From positions 1 to 63,477 of the forward strand of contig JARLFZ010000009.1 of assembly GCA_031296305.1 (NCBI GenBank): 63,477 nucleotides of DNA, in the 5' to 3' direction. Below are positions 7,564-17,222 of this stretch, one piece after another. Made by a program: the position numbers and the translations under genes. Within the stretch, counting starts at the first letter, position 1, and each line of letters begins with the position of its first letter. The notes beneath the pieces were generated by a model, which did not search any database, was not told the DNA's origin, and saw only the letters and a program-made list of their open reading frames with translations. This DNA comes from Occallatibacter sp. Lineage in GTDB: Bacteria; Acidobacteriota; Terriglobia; Terriglobales; Acidobacteriaceae.

Positions 7564-9048
7564 TCAGTAACGCGTGTGCCCGCTCTCTTTGTACTGATCG
7601 AGCAATTTCGTCAGCCGCGCGACAATGTCGGGTCGCTGCGCCCACAGGTTGTAGAGTTCACGCGGATCGTCGGCCAGATTGTAGAGTTGCCCCCTTACGC
7701 CATCCGCAGCCGGTTCCACTTCCACCGGCGGCGTGAATCCTCCGCTGCCCAAGCCCAGCTCCAGCTTCCAGTTGCCCTCGCGGATCGAGAACATGCCCGT
7801 GGTCGACAGCTCGATGATGTCTTTGCGAATGGGCGAGTGCGGTTGGCGCTCAAGCGCGGGCAGCAGATTGAAGCTGTCCTCGCCCGCATCCGGCGGCAGC
7901 GGGCGGCCGAGAATCGCAGCCAGCGTGCCCATTAGATCTGTGAGGGATGCCGTCTCATCGCACACCGAACCAGCCGGGATGTGTCCCGGCCAGCGGGCCA
8001 TGAATGGAATGCGGTGTCCGGCCTCCCAGATGTCAGCCTTCTCGCCGCGCCAGCCTGCATTGGCGCGATGCGGATAGGTCGCAATGTCCTGGTCGTTCCA
8101 CCATGCGCCGTTGTCGCTGGTCACAATCACCAGGGTGTTCTGGTCCATGCCCAGCGCGTGCACCGTATCCAGAACGCGGCCAATCATCGCGTCTACCTCG
8201 GCCACGTAGTCGCCATACAACCCCGCGCCCGATTTGCCTTTGTACTCTGCGAGCGGAACCCACGGCGTGTGCGGCGAGGGCATGGCGAAGTAGAGGAAGA
8301 AGGGCTGCTCCTTGTGCTGTGCGCGCTGGTGCAGAAGTTCGACTGCCTTATCGGTGAGCGTGGGCAACACCTGCGGGATGTCGAAGTGCGGGGCGCGCAG
8401 TCCCGGCCGGTAGTAATAGCCATGCGGTGTATTTGCGCCGGCGTCCTGGATCGTCGGCAGCTCCACCGCGTGGTCGTTCTCGAAGTAGAGATACGGCGCC
8501 ATATCGAGCGATGCGGGAATGCCGAAGTAATAGTCGAAGCCGTGCTGGTTCGGTCCAGGCGTGAGCGGCTTTGTGAAGTCGGTCTTCTCCGCGTTGCCAA
8601 GGCCCAGATGCCATTTGCCCACGCCGGCGGTGTAGTAGCCTTGGTCCTTCAGCATGGACGGCACCGTCATGCGACCCGGTTCGATCAGGTCCGGCGACTC
8701 CACGTTGAGCACACCCTTCTTCAGCCGTCCTCGCCAACTGTAGCGCCCCGTCAAAATGCTATAGCGGCTCGGCGTGCACACCGCGCTCGATGCATGCATG
8801 TCGGTAAACCGCATGCCCTGGCGCGCAAAGGTGTTGCAGTGCGGCGTGGGGATTGCGGAGTGCGCGTTGTATTCATCGATATCGCCCCACCCCAGATCGT
8901 CGGCCAGAATGTACACCACGTTTGGCCGGGCTGCATGGCTGCCCGCGGCGCGCGCCAACTTGGGCGCGATGGCCGGCGCGCTCAGCATGCATGCGGCCGC
9001 TCCTAGTCGCGCGCAGAACGCGCGCCGGTCTACTGCTCCAGTGCTCAT
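7564..9048 (-). CDS. Tat-exported arylsulfatase-type sulfatase
   Basis: The 494-residue protein has a Tat signal (DRRAFCARLGAAACML) followed by a sulfatase domain. The metal-binding N-terminus is NVVYILADDLGWGD. The sulfatase signature is CTPSRYSILTGRYSW, with the Cys that must be converted to formylglycine. Downstream active-site motifs include GKWHLGLGN and VIVTSDNGAWW. The Cys-type site needs a formylglycine-generating enzyme or anSME encoded elsewhere. Substrate specificity cannot be read from sequence. The ATG has a GGAG site upstream. The adjacent esterase downstream supports a role in removing sulfate esters from polysaccharide or host glycans. Confidence 0.9.
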   Translation of the reverse strand: MSTGAVDRRAFCARLGAAACMLSAPAIAPKLARAAGSHAARPNVVYILADDLGWGDIDEYNAHSAIPTPHCNTFARQGMRFTDMHASSAVCTPSRYSILTGRYSWRGRLKKGVLNVESPDLIEPGRMTVPSMLKDQGYYTAGVGKWHLGLGNAEKTDFTKPLTPGPNQHGFDYYFGIPASLDMAPYLYFENDHAVELPTIQDAGANTPHGYYYRPGLRAPHFDIPQVLPTLTDKAVELLHQRAQHKEQPFFLYFAMPSPHTPWVPLAEYKGKSGAGLYGDYVAEVDAMIGRVLDTVHALGMDQNTLVIVTSDNGAWWNDQDIATYPHRANAGWRGEKADIWEAGHRIPFMARWPGHIPAGSVCDETASLTDLMGTLAAILGRPLPPDAGEDSFNLLPALERQPHSPIRKDIIELSTTGMFSIREGNWKLELGLGSGGFTPPVEVEPAADGVRGQLYNLADDPRELYNLWAQRPDIVARLTKLLDQYKESGHTRY

Positions 9049-9162
9049 TGCCAGGGTCTCCGATGGTTTGCGAAGAGATTTTCTAACTTCGAGGCAATCA
9101 ATTTATATCGGGGCCAGCTTGCTCTTGTAAATAAAACCGTCGCGCGTCCGAGACGTGTGCTA

Positions 9163-9627
9163 TCAACTTGCGGCCACCTCTTCTCGCACCCGCACTAGCA
9201 GCCCACCCGCTTCGTGACGAAAAGCTACGGTGAGCGTGTTTTCTCCATGCAGCACCGAGCAAAGCCTGTCCGTCGCAATCGCCGACTCGGGAACCGTCAT
9301 GGAGCACGGCTGCGGCAGCGCAGATTTAAGCAGGCCTCCGATCATGTTCACAATTTCCCGCGTCGCGTCGAGCGTATCCGCCTCAACCACTGCCTCTACC
9401 GGCTGCATCAGCATCGCCGCCGTGGCCATATCCGCCAAATTCCTCGCCATCCGCACTTCAATGCGCCCGTTCCAATTCCCGAAGAGGCCCACGCTCACCA
9501 AAACATGCCCCGGGTCCACGCAGAATTCCTCGGCAAACGGAACGGTATCCATTTGCATGCCCAGCATCTGCTCCCAGAATTGCGCGTTGGCGCGCACCAG
9601 TGACTGCTCGTCGAGGCGAGACGGCAT
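9163..9627 (-). CDS. CheX-like chemotaxis phosphatase domain protein
   Basis: The 154-residue protein resembles CheX/CheC-fold proteins. The conserved ExxN-type active helix is represented by DATREIVNMIGGLLKSALP at about residues 85-105. A second segment, VRMARNLADMATAAMLM, is typical of the N-terminal half. CheX dephosphorylates phospho-CheY or related response regulators. No chemotaxis operon is nearby, and such stand-alone CheX-like genes are common in Acidobacteria. The start ATG is preceded by GAGG. A general two-component phosphatase role is inferred. Confidence 0.7.
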   Translation of the reverse strand: MPSRLDEQSLVRANAQFWEQMLGMQMDTVPFAEEFCVDPGHVLVSVGLFGNWNGRIEVRMARNLADMATAAMLMQPVEAVVEADTLDATREIVNMIGGLLKSALPQPCSMTVPESAIATDRLCSVLHGENTLTVAFRHEAGGLLVRVREEVAAS

Positions 9628-9852
9628 AAGAAAATCCTCATGTTCACAGCTGGCCTTTTCTTAGGCCTCTTTTATCCCTATCGGGCCGTTTTCATCGTGC
9701 ATTAAGTGCACCGCGAGCACCATGGTCATTCAAGAAAATGCCCTGTGCCGGACACACCCCAACATTGTGATTCAAATCACGTTTCACAGTGCTCTCTGGC
9801 ACATCCCGGCCCTTTCGCCGGTGACACGCTTCTGGAATATGAGGTGTATGCC

Positions 9853-10797
9853 GTGCGGGATTGTAACGGCCGCCGCTGGACGCATCCGGAAACCATTCTC
9901 GTCGCCACCGACCTGAGCGATCTGGACCACCTCATGCCAATTGCCCTCGAGGAGGCGGGCGATACCGGAGCCCGCCTCATTCTCCTGCACGTGCTCTCCA
10001 CGGCTTCGGTTTTTACCGCCGACGCCGCCGGGATGCCGTATTTCGACGCCGTTGGCGCCCTGGAGATCGCGGAGCAGATGATGCATCCCTGGTGCGAAGT
10101 TGCCGCCCGCCTTGGGATTTGCTGCGATTCCGCGGCCCGCGAAGGCCATCCCACACAACAGATTGCAGCCGCCGTTCGCCAGTTTCATGTGGACCGCGTG
10201 CTGCTGGGAACTCGGAGCCGGGGCAAGCTCGGCAGGTTGCTTATCGGCTCTGTAGCAGAACAAGTGCTGCGCTCGGTCTACCCCCCGGTCATGACCGTGG
10301 GACCCGAGGCTCATCTCCCGGTGGATCGGGGCGAGGAACGTGTCGTCCTGCATGCCACCACACTTCGAGAGACCTCTCGCCCGAGCGCGGCGCTTGCCTG
10401 CCAGGTAGCTACTGCCCAAAAGGCAAAACTCATTCTGCTGCACGTCCTGCCGTCCATCTCGGAGATGGAGCGCAAAGGCCTGCCCGCAGGGACGCGCTCC
10501 TCGGCCATGCTTGAGTTGCGCATCCTTGCCGCGCAAACCGGAGCCGATTGTTGCTCCGCCATCGAGCCGGTCGTCGCCCACGGTAATCCGACCATCGAAA
10601 TCCTCGCCCTGGCCGCCGAACGCCGCGCCAGCCTGATCGTGCTCAGCGCCACGCGCCGTCCAGCCTTTGAAGACATCACGCGCGACCGTACCGTCCACCG
10701 CGTGCTGGCCCACGCGCGCTGTCCTGTGCTCACGTTGCGTGAACAGCAGACCATGCCTGAGGAGACTCACGACCTCGCCGCCAACGCCCATCGTTAG
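9853..10797 (+). CDS. Tandem universal stress protein (two UspA domains)
   Basis: Two UspA domains are fused in about 314 residues. Domain 1 begins ETILVATDLSDLDHLMPIAL and contains the nucleotide-loop region GTRSRGKLGRLLIGSVAEQV. Domain 2 begins VVLHATTLRETSRPSAALA and ends HRVLAHARCPVLTLRE. The second domain has lost the clear glycine-rich ATP loop, so only domain 1 probably binds nucleotide. The start is uncertain. A GTG at 9853 with GAGG 8 nt upstream fits the domain boundary, while an upstream GTG at 9706 would add 49 residues with no family similarity. The role is stress survival, presumably cytoplasmic. Confidence 0.82.
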   Translation: MRDCNGRRWTHPETILVATDLSDLDHLMPIALEEAGDTGARLILLHVLSTASVFTADAAGMPYFDAVGALEIAEQMMHPWCEVAARLGICCDSAAREGHPTQQIAAAVRQFHVDRVLLGTRSRGKLGRLLIGSVAEQVLRSVYPPVMTVGPEAHLPVDRGEERVVLHATTLRETSRPSAALACQVATAQKAKLILLHVLPSISEMERKGLPAGTRSSAMLELRILAAQTGADCCSAIEPVVAHGNPTIEILALAAERRASLIVLSATRRPAFEDITRDRTVHRVLAHARCPVLTLREQQTMPEETHDLAANAHR

Positions 10798-10879
10798 CAA
10801 CCTGCGGTGGAAGTTCGGTTTTGGAAAGGGCGCGACGGAAGGCCTGCCTTTTCAAAGCCGCGAGTTTTTATGCAGGGTC

Positions 10880-13800
10880 TTACGCCGCGTCGCTGCCCGA
10901 GGATTCGGCCCCATGCCGAAGGGCGAGGTCGCTGGCGGATTTATGCGAGGAGAGACGTGTAAACGGCTGTAACCGCTTCAGGCACCGCTCGTTGAGGTAA
11001 CGCAGTTGGCGCAGAAGTGCCAATCCATCCTGCTTCCGTCCGCTGGCATGCGCGTTATAAATCTCCGCGGCCAGGGCGTGCAGTTGATTATGAAGGGTCT
11101 CGATGGCCACGAGGGAGGGCGACATCCCCCCCGGGGAAATTCTTCGCGCATCGAGCCACGCGCTGAGGCTGCATGAACCGGCATCAAGGGAGGGCAGACT
11201 GGGCCGCGTGCCTTGCAGGTACGCCAGTAAATGCCCGTACCACACGCGGTGTTCGACGATGGCGAATAGTACCGCCCGATTATTTGCGTGCACTGCCGGC
11301 ACCTCGACCCATCGCGGATCGGGGCGCCACGCGGCTGCCCAGGCTTGCAGCTCCTTAGCCGGCATGGGCTTGGCGATTCCGTATCCCTGTGCGAAATCGC
11401 AACCCAACTGAAGCAGCATCAGGCCGTGGTCCACCGTCTCTACTCCCTCCGCGATCACATGACGTCTGAAGGCCTCAGCCAATCCCAGAACGCCCTTCAG
11501 GATGGTCAGATTCTCCGGCTCATCGAGCATATCTCGCACAAAACTCTGGTCGATCTTCAAAATATCGGCGGGCAAGCGCTTCAGGTAGACCAGGGAGGAG
11601 TAGCCGGTGCCAAAGTCGTCCACACTGATCAGGACACCGGCGGCACGGCAGGCAGTGAGCACCTGGGAGCTGAGCGCCACATTCTGCAAGGCGCTGGTTT
11701 CCAGCACCTCAAGCTCCAGATGCGATGGCTTGACGCGCGGATGTGCCGCCAGCCGCGCGCACAAACGACTCACGAAATCCGGCTGCTGCAATTCGAACGC
11801 GCTCACATTCACGCTCACCGTCATTTCGAATCCGCTCTCCTGCCAGGCTTCCATTTGCGCGAGCGCGCTCTCGATCACCCAATTGCCGACCTCGACGGCC
11901 AGCGGATGGCCCTCGATGACGGGCAGAAACAAGCCGGGAGGTAACAGGCCGCGCTCGGGGTGTTGCCAGCGCAGCAAAGCTTCCGCGCCTATGACCTTCC
12001 CCGTGCGCATGTTCACCTTGGGCTGGTAGAAAAGCACCAACTCATTGGCAGCCAGCGCACGGCGGATGTGCTCGATGTTCTCATGGCGGCTGCGCGCCAT
12101 CAGATCGTGGCTGGGATCGAAGATGCAGAAGCGGTTCTTACCGGCCAGCTTGGCCTCGTAGAGCGCCTGCCCGGCCTGGCGCAACAGCATGTCGGCGTCC
12201 ACTTCCTCCGTTTGCGGATAAAAAGTCACGCCTGCGCTGGCCGTCACCCGCAGTGGTAAGTCTCCAATCTGTACCTCCTTGGCGGCAGCCTCGAGCATGC
12301 GCGTCAATGTGTGCAGACAGGCATCCCGGTCGGGCAGATCGAGAATCACGGCGGCGAACTCATCTCCGCCCAACCGCGCCAGCGTGTCTCCTTCGCGCAG
12401 TGCGCGCTTCATCCTGAAGGCCAGGGCCGTTAGCAGCGCATCACCGCTGGCATGGCCGTAGCCGTCGTTGATGGCCTTGAAAGCGTCGAGATCGAAACAT
12501 ACCACGCCGAGCAGTTGATTGCGGCGGTGTGCCTGCTCCATGGCCTGGCGCAAGCGGTCGGCAAATAGCGCACGGTTCGGAAGCCCCGTCAGCGCGTCGT
12601 AATGCGCGACAAGCTCCAGTTGCTGTTGGTGCTCCTTTACCTCGGTAATGTCGGTGAAGAGCCCCACGTATTGCTTCACCTGTCCATTGGCATCGTGGAT
12701 GGCGTCGATGGTGAGCATCTCCGCGTAGATGTCCCCATATTTGTTTCGATTCCAGATCTCCCCCGACCAGTGGCCATCCCTTGCGAGGGCGCTCCACATG
12801 TTCGCGTAGAACTCTTTCCTTTGCAGGCCCGATTGCAGCATGCGCGGATTGGTTCCCAGTGCCTCATCCCGTGTGAAGCCGGTAATGCGCGTAAAGGCGT
12901 CGTTCACCTCCAGAATCGTGCCCGAGGGATCGGTAATCACGATGCCTTCGCGGGCGCCGGTAAAAACCGTGGCAGCCAGCCGCAGCCGCTCTTCGGCCAT
13001 CTTCCGCTCGGTGATGTCCTCAGAGAAGATCACAATTCCGCCCACCGAGCCGTCGCCTGCACGCCAGGGAAGTATCTCGCGCCGGATCCATTGCACGCTG
13101 CCATCCGCCCTTGGCAGCGCTCGCTCGCTGCTCTCCACCTTCTCGCCCGCCAGGCAGCGCCGATGTTCCTCCCGCCAGCTCTCCGGAATTTCGGAGAAGA
13201 GCTCGTAATGCGAACGCCCGATGACATCGGTATCGCCAAAGGCATGCATCTTCAGCCATCGCCGGCTGACGGCGAGGTAGCGCATTTCGCGGTCCAGCAT
13301 GGCCAGTGCCGCCGGCGCGTGCCCAATGAACAATTGCAGCAATTCCTTGCTCTCACGCAGCGCGGCTTCAGCGAGCTTCACATCCGTAATGTCCTGAATG
13401 GTGCCGCGGAGCTTTCCAGGTCCTCCAAGGCTGTCGAACTCGATCCTACCCACCGCGCGCACCCATCGCACGGCGTTATCCGCATTGCGTACGATCCGAT
13501 GTTCCATCTCGAATCGGGGGCTCTTGTTTAAGGCTTCCCTTGTGAAGCGAGCTTCTACCGCGGCGCGGTCCTCCGGATGGACCAGGTCCATCCATTTCGA
13601 AGAGGAAAGATTGTAATCGGGGCCGACTCCCAGGATCTCTCTAAGGATGTCGGAGGCGCTCGACGCGCCCGAAGTGAGATCCTGGGTGTGGATGCCCAGG
13701 CCCGCGATTCGTTGCGCCTCCCGCAGGGTTTCCTCGCTCTCGCGCAGCGCGTCTTCCACCTGCTTGGCTTCTGTAATGTCCTGAATGGTGCCATGCATCG

Positions 13801-15292
13801 TGACCGGCCGCCCATCGCCGGCACGGGTTAGTTTGCCCAGACCGTGTACCCACCGTTCCGCCCCGTCGCTGTGACGAACGATGCGGTATACCTTGTCAAA
13901 GGTCTTGCCCTCGCCCAGAACTTCATCTGCTAAATAGGCGCCCATGGCCGAGCGGTCGTCGGGATGGATCAGATCCAGCCATCCGCCGACCGTGCGCTCG
14001 TAGGCGCGGTCGATTCCGAAGATTTCATCCATGACTTCCGAGCTAGACCATACCCCTGAAAGAACATCCAGATTGTAGCTGCCTAATCCCGCAATACTCT
14101 GCGCCTGGCGCAGCGAATCCTCGCTTTCGCGCAGTGCGGTTTCCACTAGCTTTCGTTCCGTGATGTCCTGAACCGTTCCCCGCAGAGCCAACGGCTTCCC
14201 TTGTGCATCGCGTTCCAAACGGCCGCGCACATGCGCCCACCGAATCGTGCCGTCCATCTTGCGGACAATGCGATACTCTCTATCGAAGGTTGAAACCTCG
14301 CCGGACAATTGCGCTTTGATCCGATCCGCCAACACGCTGCGGTCATCGGGATGAATGAGCGGCCAGATTGCCTCAAACCTGTGGTCGTCGCTCGCATCGA
14401 GCCCCAGCAGCGCATCCACTTGGGGTGAAGCCTTCCACATCTGGTTTGGGATATCCAGCAAATAGTTTCCTAATCCGGCAATCTGATGTGCATCGCGCAG
14501 CGACTCCTCGCTTTCGCGCAGTCTTACTTCCGCTTCCACGCGCTCGGTAACGTCAGGTGCGATTCCAAGCACACCGATGATTTCGCCTCCGGTGCCGTTG
14601 ATCGGGTATTTGCGATTGTCGATCCAGCGTTTCGTCCCGTCTTTCGCCGGCACCTGCTGGATTTCGCTCACTCGCCTGCCCTCGGCGAATGCCTTCTCCT
14701 CGAGCCTGTAATAAATGTCGGCAGTCTGTTCCGGATGATTGTCGTAGTCGGTGGTGCCCACCAGCTCGGTCCGCCCGCCATTGGCCTCAATCAGGTTCGC
14801 CAGGTTCCGGCTCGCGGCCAGAATCACATGGTTGCGATTCTTGATGTAGATGTAGTCGTTAGTGTCCTCAATCAGGGTTGTGAAGCTGGCGATCAGAATC
14901 GCGTCGCCGGGCTCAGTCACTTTCCGCGCGTCTTCCATCCACAAGTCGAGCTTGATCCCGTCGGCCTGCGTGTGCGTCTTGGCGTATCGTGCCTTCAGGC
15001 AGCGAATCCTTCCGTCGGCGTGACGGATACGCAGGTTCACCGAGCCTGAGGTATTGGTGCTGTTTTGGGAAAATAAAGTTTCAGCGAGGCTGGCATCCTC
15101 TGGGTGAATGCGATCCAGCAAATGGACGCTCGCAGTAAGAAAATCCTCGCGACTATAGCCGAGCAGGGCCTCAACATCTTCGCCAGCGGAAACAAGTCGC
15201 GGCGGAGATTTCAAATCGAAGCAGAAAGTTGCAACTGGCATCGGTCCCTGACCTTCTGCGTCCGCTTTCGCTTGTGCGAGGCAGCTTATCAT
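10880..15292 (-). CDS. Seven-PAS diguanylate cyclase/phosphodiesterase with C-terminal CZB domain
   Basis: This is a 1470-residue c-di-GMP signalling protein with no membrane segment seen. About seven PAS/PAC modules fill residues 20-900 (repeated VQDITERK, IQDITEAK and SEDITERK ends). A GGDEF domain at about 905-1065 has an intact RLGGDEFAAVI. An EAL domain at about 1085-1325 has intact [18 protein letters not shown] and AEGVET motifs. After this comes a chemoreceptor zinc-binding-like (CZB) region at about 1340-1445, with HRVW, CSLSAWL and HNQLH supplying the His/Cys/His/His pattern. Both catalytic domains look active, so the protein may switch between synthesis and breakdown. CZB suggests zinc or redox control. 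Confidence 0.9.
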   Translation of the reverse strand: MISCLAQAKADAEGQGPMPVATFCFDLKSPPRLVSAGEDVEALLGYSREDFLTASVHLLDRIHPEDASLAETLFSQNSTNTSGSVNLRIRHADGRIRCLKARYAKTHTQADGIKLDLWMEDARKVTEPGDAILIASFTTLIEDTNDYIYIKNRNHVILAASRNLANLIEANGGRTELVGTTDYDNHPEQTADIYYRLEEKAFAEGRRVSEIQQVPAKDGTKRWIDNRKYPINGTGGEIIGVLGIAPDVTERVEAEVRLRESEESLRDAHQIAGLGNYLLDIPNQMWKASPQVDALLGLDASDDHRFEAIWPLIHPDDRSVLADRIKAQLSGEVSTFDREYRIVRKMDGTIRWAHVRGRLERDAQGKPLALRGTVQDITERKLVETALRESEDSLRQAQSIAGLGSYNLDVLSGVWSSSEVMDEIFGIDRAYERTVGGWLDLIHPDDRSAMGAYLADEVLGEGKTFDKVYRIVRHSDGAERWVHGLGKLTRAGDGRPVTMHGTIQDITEAKQVEDALRESEETLREAQRIAGLGIHTQDLTSGASSASDILREILGVGPDYNLSSSKWMDLVHPEDRAAVEARFTREALNKSPRFEMEHRIVRNADNAVRWVRAVGRIEFDSLGGPGKLRGTIQDITDVKLAEAALRESKELLQLFIGHAPAALAMLDREMRYLAVSRRWLKMHAFGDTDVIGRSHYELFSEIPESWREEHRRCLAGEKVESSERALPRADGSVQWIRREILPWRAGDGSVGGIVIFSEDITERKMAEERLRLAATVFTGAREGIVITDPSGTILEVNDAFTRITGFTRDEALGTNPRMLQSGLQRKEFYANMWSALARDGHWSGEIWNRNKYGDIYAEMLTIDAIHDANGQVKQYVGLFTDITEVKEHQQQLELVAHYDALTGLPNRALFADRLRQAMEQAHRRNQLLGVVCFDLDAFKAINDGYGHASGDALLTALAFRMKRALREGDTLARLGGDEFAAVILDLPDRDACLHTLTRMLEAAAKEVQIGDLPLRVTASAGVTFYPQTEEVDADMLLRQAGQALYEAKLAGKNRFCIFDPSHDLMARSRHENIEHIRRALAANELVLFYQPKVNMRTGKVIGAEALLRWQHPERGLLPPGLFLPVIEGHPLAVEVGNWVIESALAQMEAWQESGFEMTVSVNVSAFELQQPDFVSRLCARLAAHPRVKPSHLELEVLETSALQNVALSSQVLTACRAAGVLISVDDFGTGYSSLVYLKRLPADILKIDQSFVRDMLDEPENLTILKGVLGLAEAFRRHVIAEGVETVDHGLMLLQLGCDFAQGYGIAKPMPAKELQAWAAAWRPDPRWVEVPAVHANNRAVLFAIVEHRVWYGHLLAYLQGTRPSLPSLDAGSCSLSAWLDARRISPGGMSPSLVAIETLHNQLHALAAEIYNAHASGRKQDGLALLRQLRYLNERCLKRLQPFTRLSSHKSASDLALRHGAESSGSDAA

Positions 15293-15818
15293 GGCGAATC
15301 TTCAAAAGGCTATGAACATATCGTAGGGCATAGCCACTTGCGATCGACCGCCCGCGCGGCAAAGCTTCATACAACTTTCCGTCAGATTGCCCCTCTATAG
15401 TGGCACAACACAGCAGGCAGGCCGTTTTTCAGGTGGTTTCGCCCGCCCCTGCGATTTTGCGCAAGGCACTCTTTTTCATCGCGCAAAGCAACTCTCCGTG
15501 GCCGCGGCAACACCTTGAGCCTCGGCAGAATCACCACCATGTTCAGTGGCTTTTTTGTTAAAGTCCTGTTTGCAAAACCGATTTGAACCAAATCGTGCAC
15601 TCTTTATCCACGGTTTTTTGTTGTATCTCGGGGTTCCACCCCGTTTATCCACGCGCCAATCCGGCTCAAACTTGGCATAATCGCTGCAAGAGCGCTTCCT
15701 GCGTGACTGTTCTAAAACGTCGTGGCGGGATGGGGAGCGCAATCGCATTCCGTGCCGCTTGGCGGAATTGAAAGCGCAATCCCCGGAACTGCCTCGCACT
15801 ACCTGTGGGAGCACACGA
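15293..15818. other. Intergenic region between the PAS/GGDEF/EAL gene and the MerR-TPR gene
   Basis: No gene is supported here. It holds two TTATCCACG sequences (15604-15612 and 15645-15653, DnaA-box-like, one mismatch to TTATCCACA). Between them is a 6-bp hairpin, CGGGGT-TCC-ACCCCG (15629-15643). A sigma-54-like promoter at 15673-15688 faces the MerR-TPR gene. Confidence 0.5.
15673..15688 (+). promoter_or_regulatory. Candidate sigma-54 (-24/-12) promoter
   Basis: TGGCATAATCGCTGCA keeps the invariant GG and GC with the exact spacing of TGGCAC-N5-TTGCA. Only two bases differ from consensus. It points at the MerR-TPR gene, whose GTG is about 130 nt downstream. No enhancer site was identified. 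Confidence 0.4.
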
Positions 15819-16760
15819 GTGACCACCTATCGGCGTCAGGACGTTTTGCGCATCTTCGAGATGAGTTCCCGTCAATTGCAAGCCTGGGAACGAGCCGGAT
15901 TGATCCCTCAACAGGAGATTTATAGCTTCCAGGATCTGGGGCAACTGCGCATCCTATGTGCGCTGCGTGCTGAAGACGTGTCTGCGGCCTCGATCCGCGA
16001 TTCCGTCCTGGCCATGAAAGCCGTCTCCGGCATGGCCAACCCGCTCCTCGAGACGCGCGTTGTGCGCACCGGTACGCGCCTGGCCTTCCGCCATCACGGC
16101 GCCATGGTCGACCCCATCCGCCGCCAGTTCCTGTTCGACTTCGAGCGCGGCAGCCAGCAAGCAATCGCCGCGGTTGCCGCGGAGCCGTCACCGCTGCGCC
16201 GTCCCGCGCCCGCAGGTCCGCGTGCCCTTCAGGAACGCTTTCTGGCTGCGGTCCGCGCCGAGGAAGCCGCCGATAAGCAACGCGCCATTTCCCTCTATGA
16301 GGAGATTCTCAGCCTCGATCCCGACTACGCCGCCGCCGCCATCAACCTTGGAACCATCTACTTCCATCTTCGCCAGTATGCCCGCGCTGAGGAGCTCTAC
16401 CGCCGCGCCACCGTGGCCGACCCCAATTATGTGCTGGCCTATTTCGATCTGGGCAACGTGCTGGATGAGCTCGAACGTCTCGACGAATCCATTGCCGCTT
16501 ATCTGAAGGCGGTCACTCTTTCCCCGGCCTACGCCGATGCCCACTACAACCTGGCGCTCGCCTATGAGCGTTGCGGCCAGCAACGCCCAGCGCTGCGGCA
16601 CTGGCGCGCCTATGTGAAGCTCGACAATCACGGACCCTGGGCCGATCACGCTCGCGGCCAGATTGGCAAACTGCTCAGCCGCGAAAAGCTCGCCATCGTC
16701 TCCCGCGCCAGCCGCTTTATCGCTCCGCGTAAAGGCAGAGCTGCATTGCGCCTCGCGTAA
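15819..16760 (+). CDS. MerR-type HTH / TPR repeat regulator
   Basis: The 313-residue protein has an N-terminal MerR-like winged helix (TTYRRQDVLRIFEMSSRQLQ, with AGLIPQQEIYSFQDLGQLR). A linker follows, and then three or more TPR repeats at about residues 150-280 (RAISLYEEILSLDPDYAAAA, AEELYRRATVADPNYVLAYF, SIAAYLKAVTLSPAYADAHY). This MerR-TPR fusion is a recurrent acidobacterial type of unknown target. The start is set at GTG 15819 because GGGAG lies 7 nt upstream; an in-frame TTG at 15759 would add 20 residues before the HTH. A sigma-54-like promoter lies upstream. Confidence 0.8.
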   Translation: MTTYRRQDVLRIFEMSSRQLQAWERAGLIPQQEIYSFQDLGQLRILCALRAEDVSAASIRDSVLAMKAVSGMANPLLETRVVRTGTRLAFRHHGAMVDPIRRQFLFDFERGSQQAIAAVAAEPSPLRRPAPAGPRALQERFLAAVRAEEAADKQRAISLYEEILSLDPDYAAAAINLGTIYFHLRQYARAEELYRRATVADPNYVLAYFDLGNVLDELERLDESIAAYLKAVTLSPAYADAHYNLALAYERCGQQRPALRHWRAYVKLDNHGPWADHARGQIGKLLSREKLAIVSRASRFIAPRKGRAALRLA

Positions 16761-16810
16761 GAAACGGCTCCCGCCCTTCGTCGAACTCAGGATGGCGACG
16801 ATCCTTATAG

Positions 16811-16981
16811 TCAGGCGGGATCTTTGGGGCGCGTTGCCTTCACAGCCGACAAAATCCCAATGCCGATCATGACGATTGCGCCCGCGAAAATCCAGTGCGA
16901 GGGCAAACGCATCAGGTGCGCGGCGTACACCAGCCCGGCAATCACGATTGCGAAGCCAGCGGCATAAAGTCCAAACGACAT
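16811..16981 (-). CDS. Small two-helix membrane protein
   Basis: The 56-residue protein starts at ATG 16981, with AAGGAG 5 nt upstream. It has two hydrophobic helices (FGLYAAGFAIVIAGLVYAAH and WIFAGAIVMIGIGILSAV) and a short basic tail (KATRPKDPA). No family was recognised. The strong ribosome binding site and clear membrane topology make it a likely real gene. It stands alone between the MerR-TPR gene and rel. Confidence 0.65.
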   Translation of the reverse strand: MSFGLYAAGFAIVIAGLVYAAHLMRLPSHWIFAGAIVMIGIGILSAVKATRPKDPA

Positions 16982-17222
16982 GTGAACTCCTTGGCCAGGT
17001 GCGCGCAGCGAAGCGGAATCTCGCACACTATCCCAGCCTCGCACCACGAGCGGACACGGGTCTGAGCAGTTCAGACCAGCCTATGCGTTTCTGATGCAAG
17101 GATGTCGCGTCCAGTGGCCCGGCCCGGCGATCAACCCACTCACTGGTTTCTTAATTGATCGTTCCTGGCAGGGAACTCGATAATCCACGAACGAGCTAGG
17201 AGTTGGCAGCTAGAAGCTGTCT

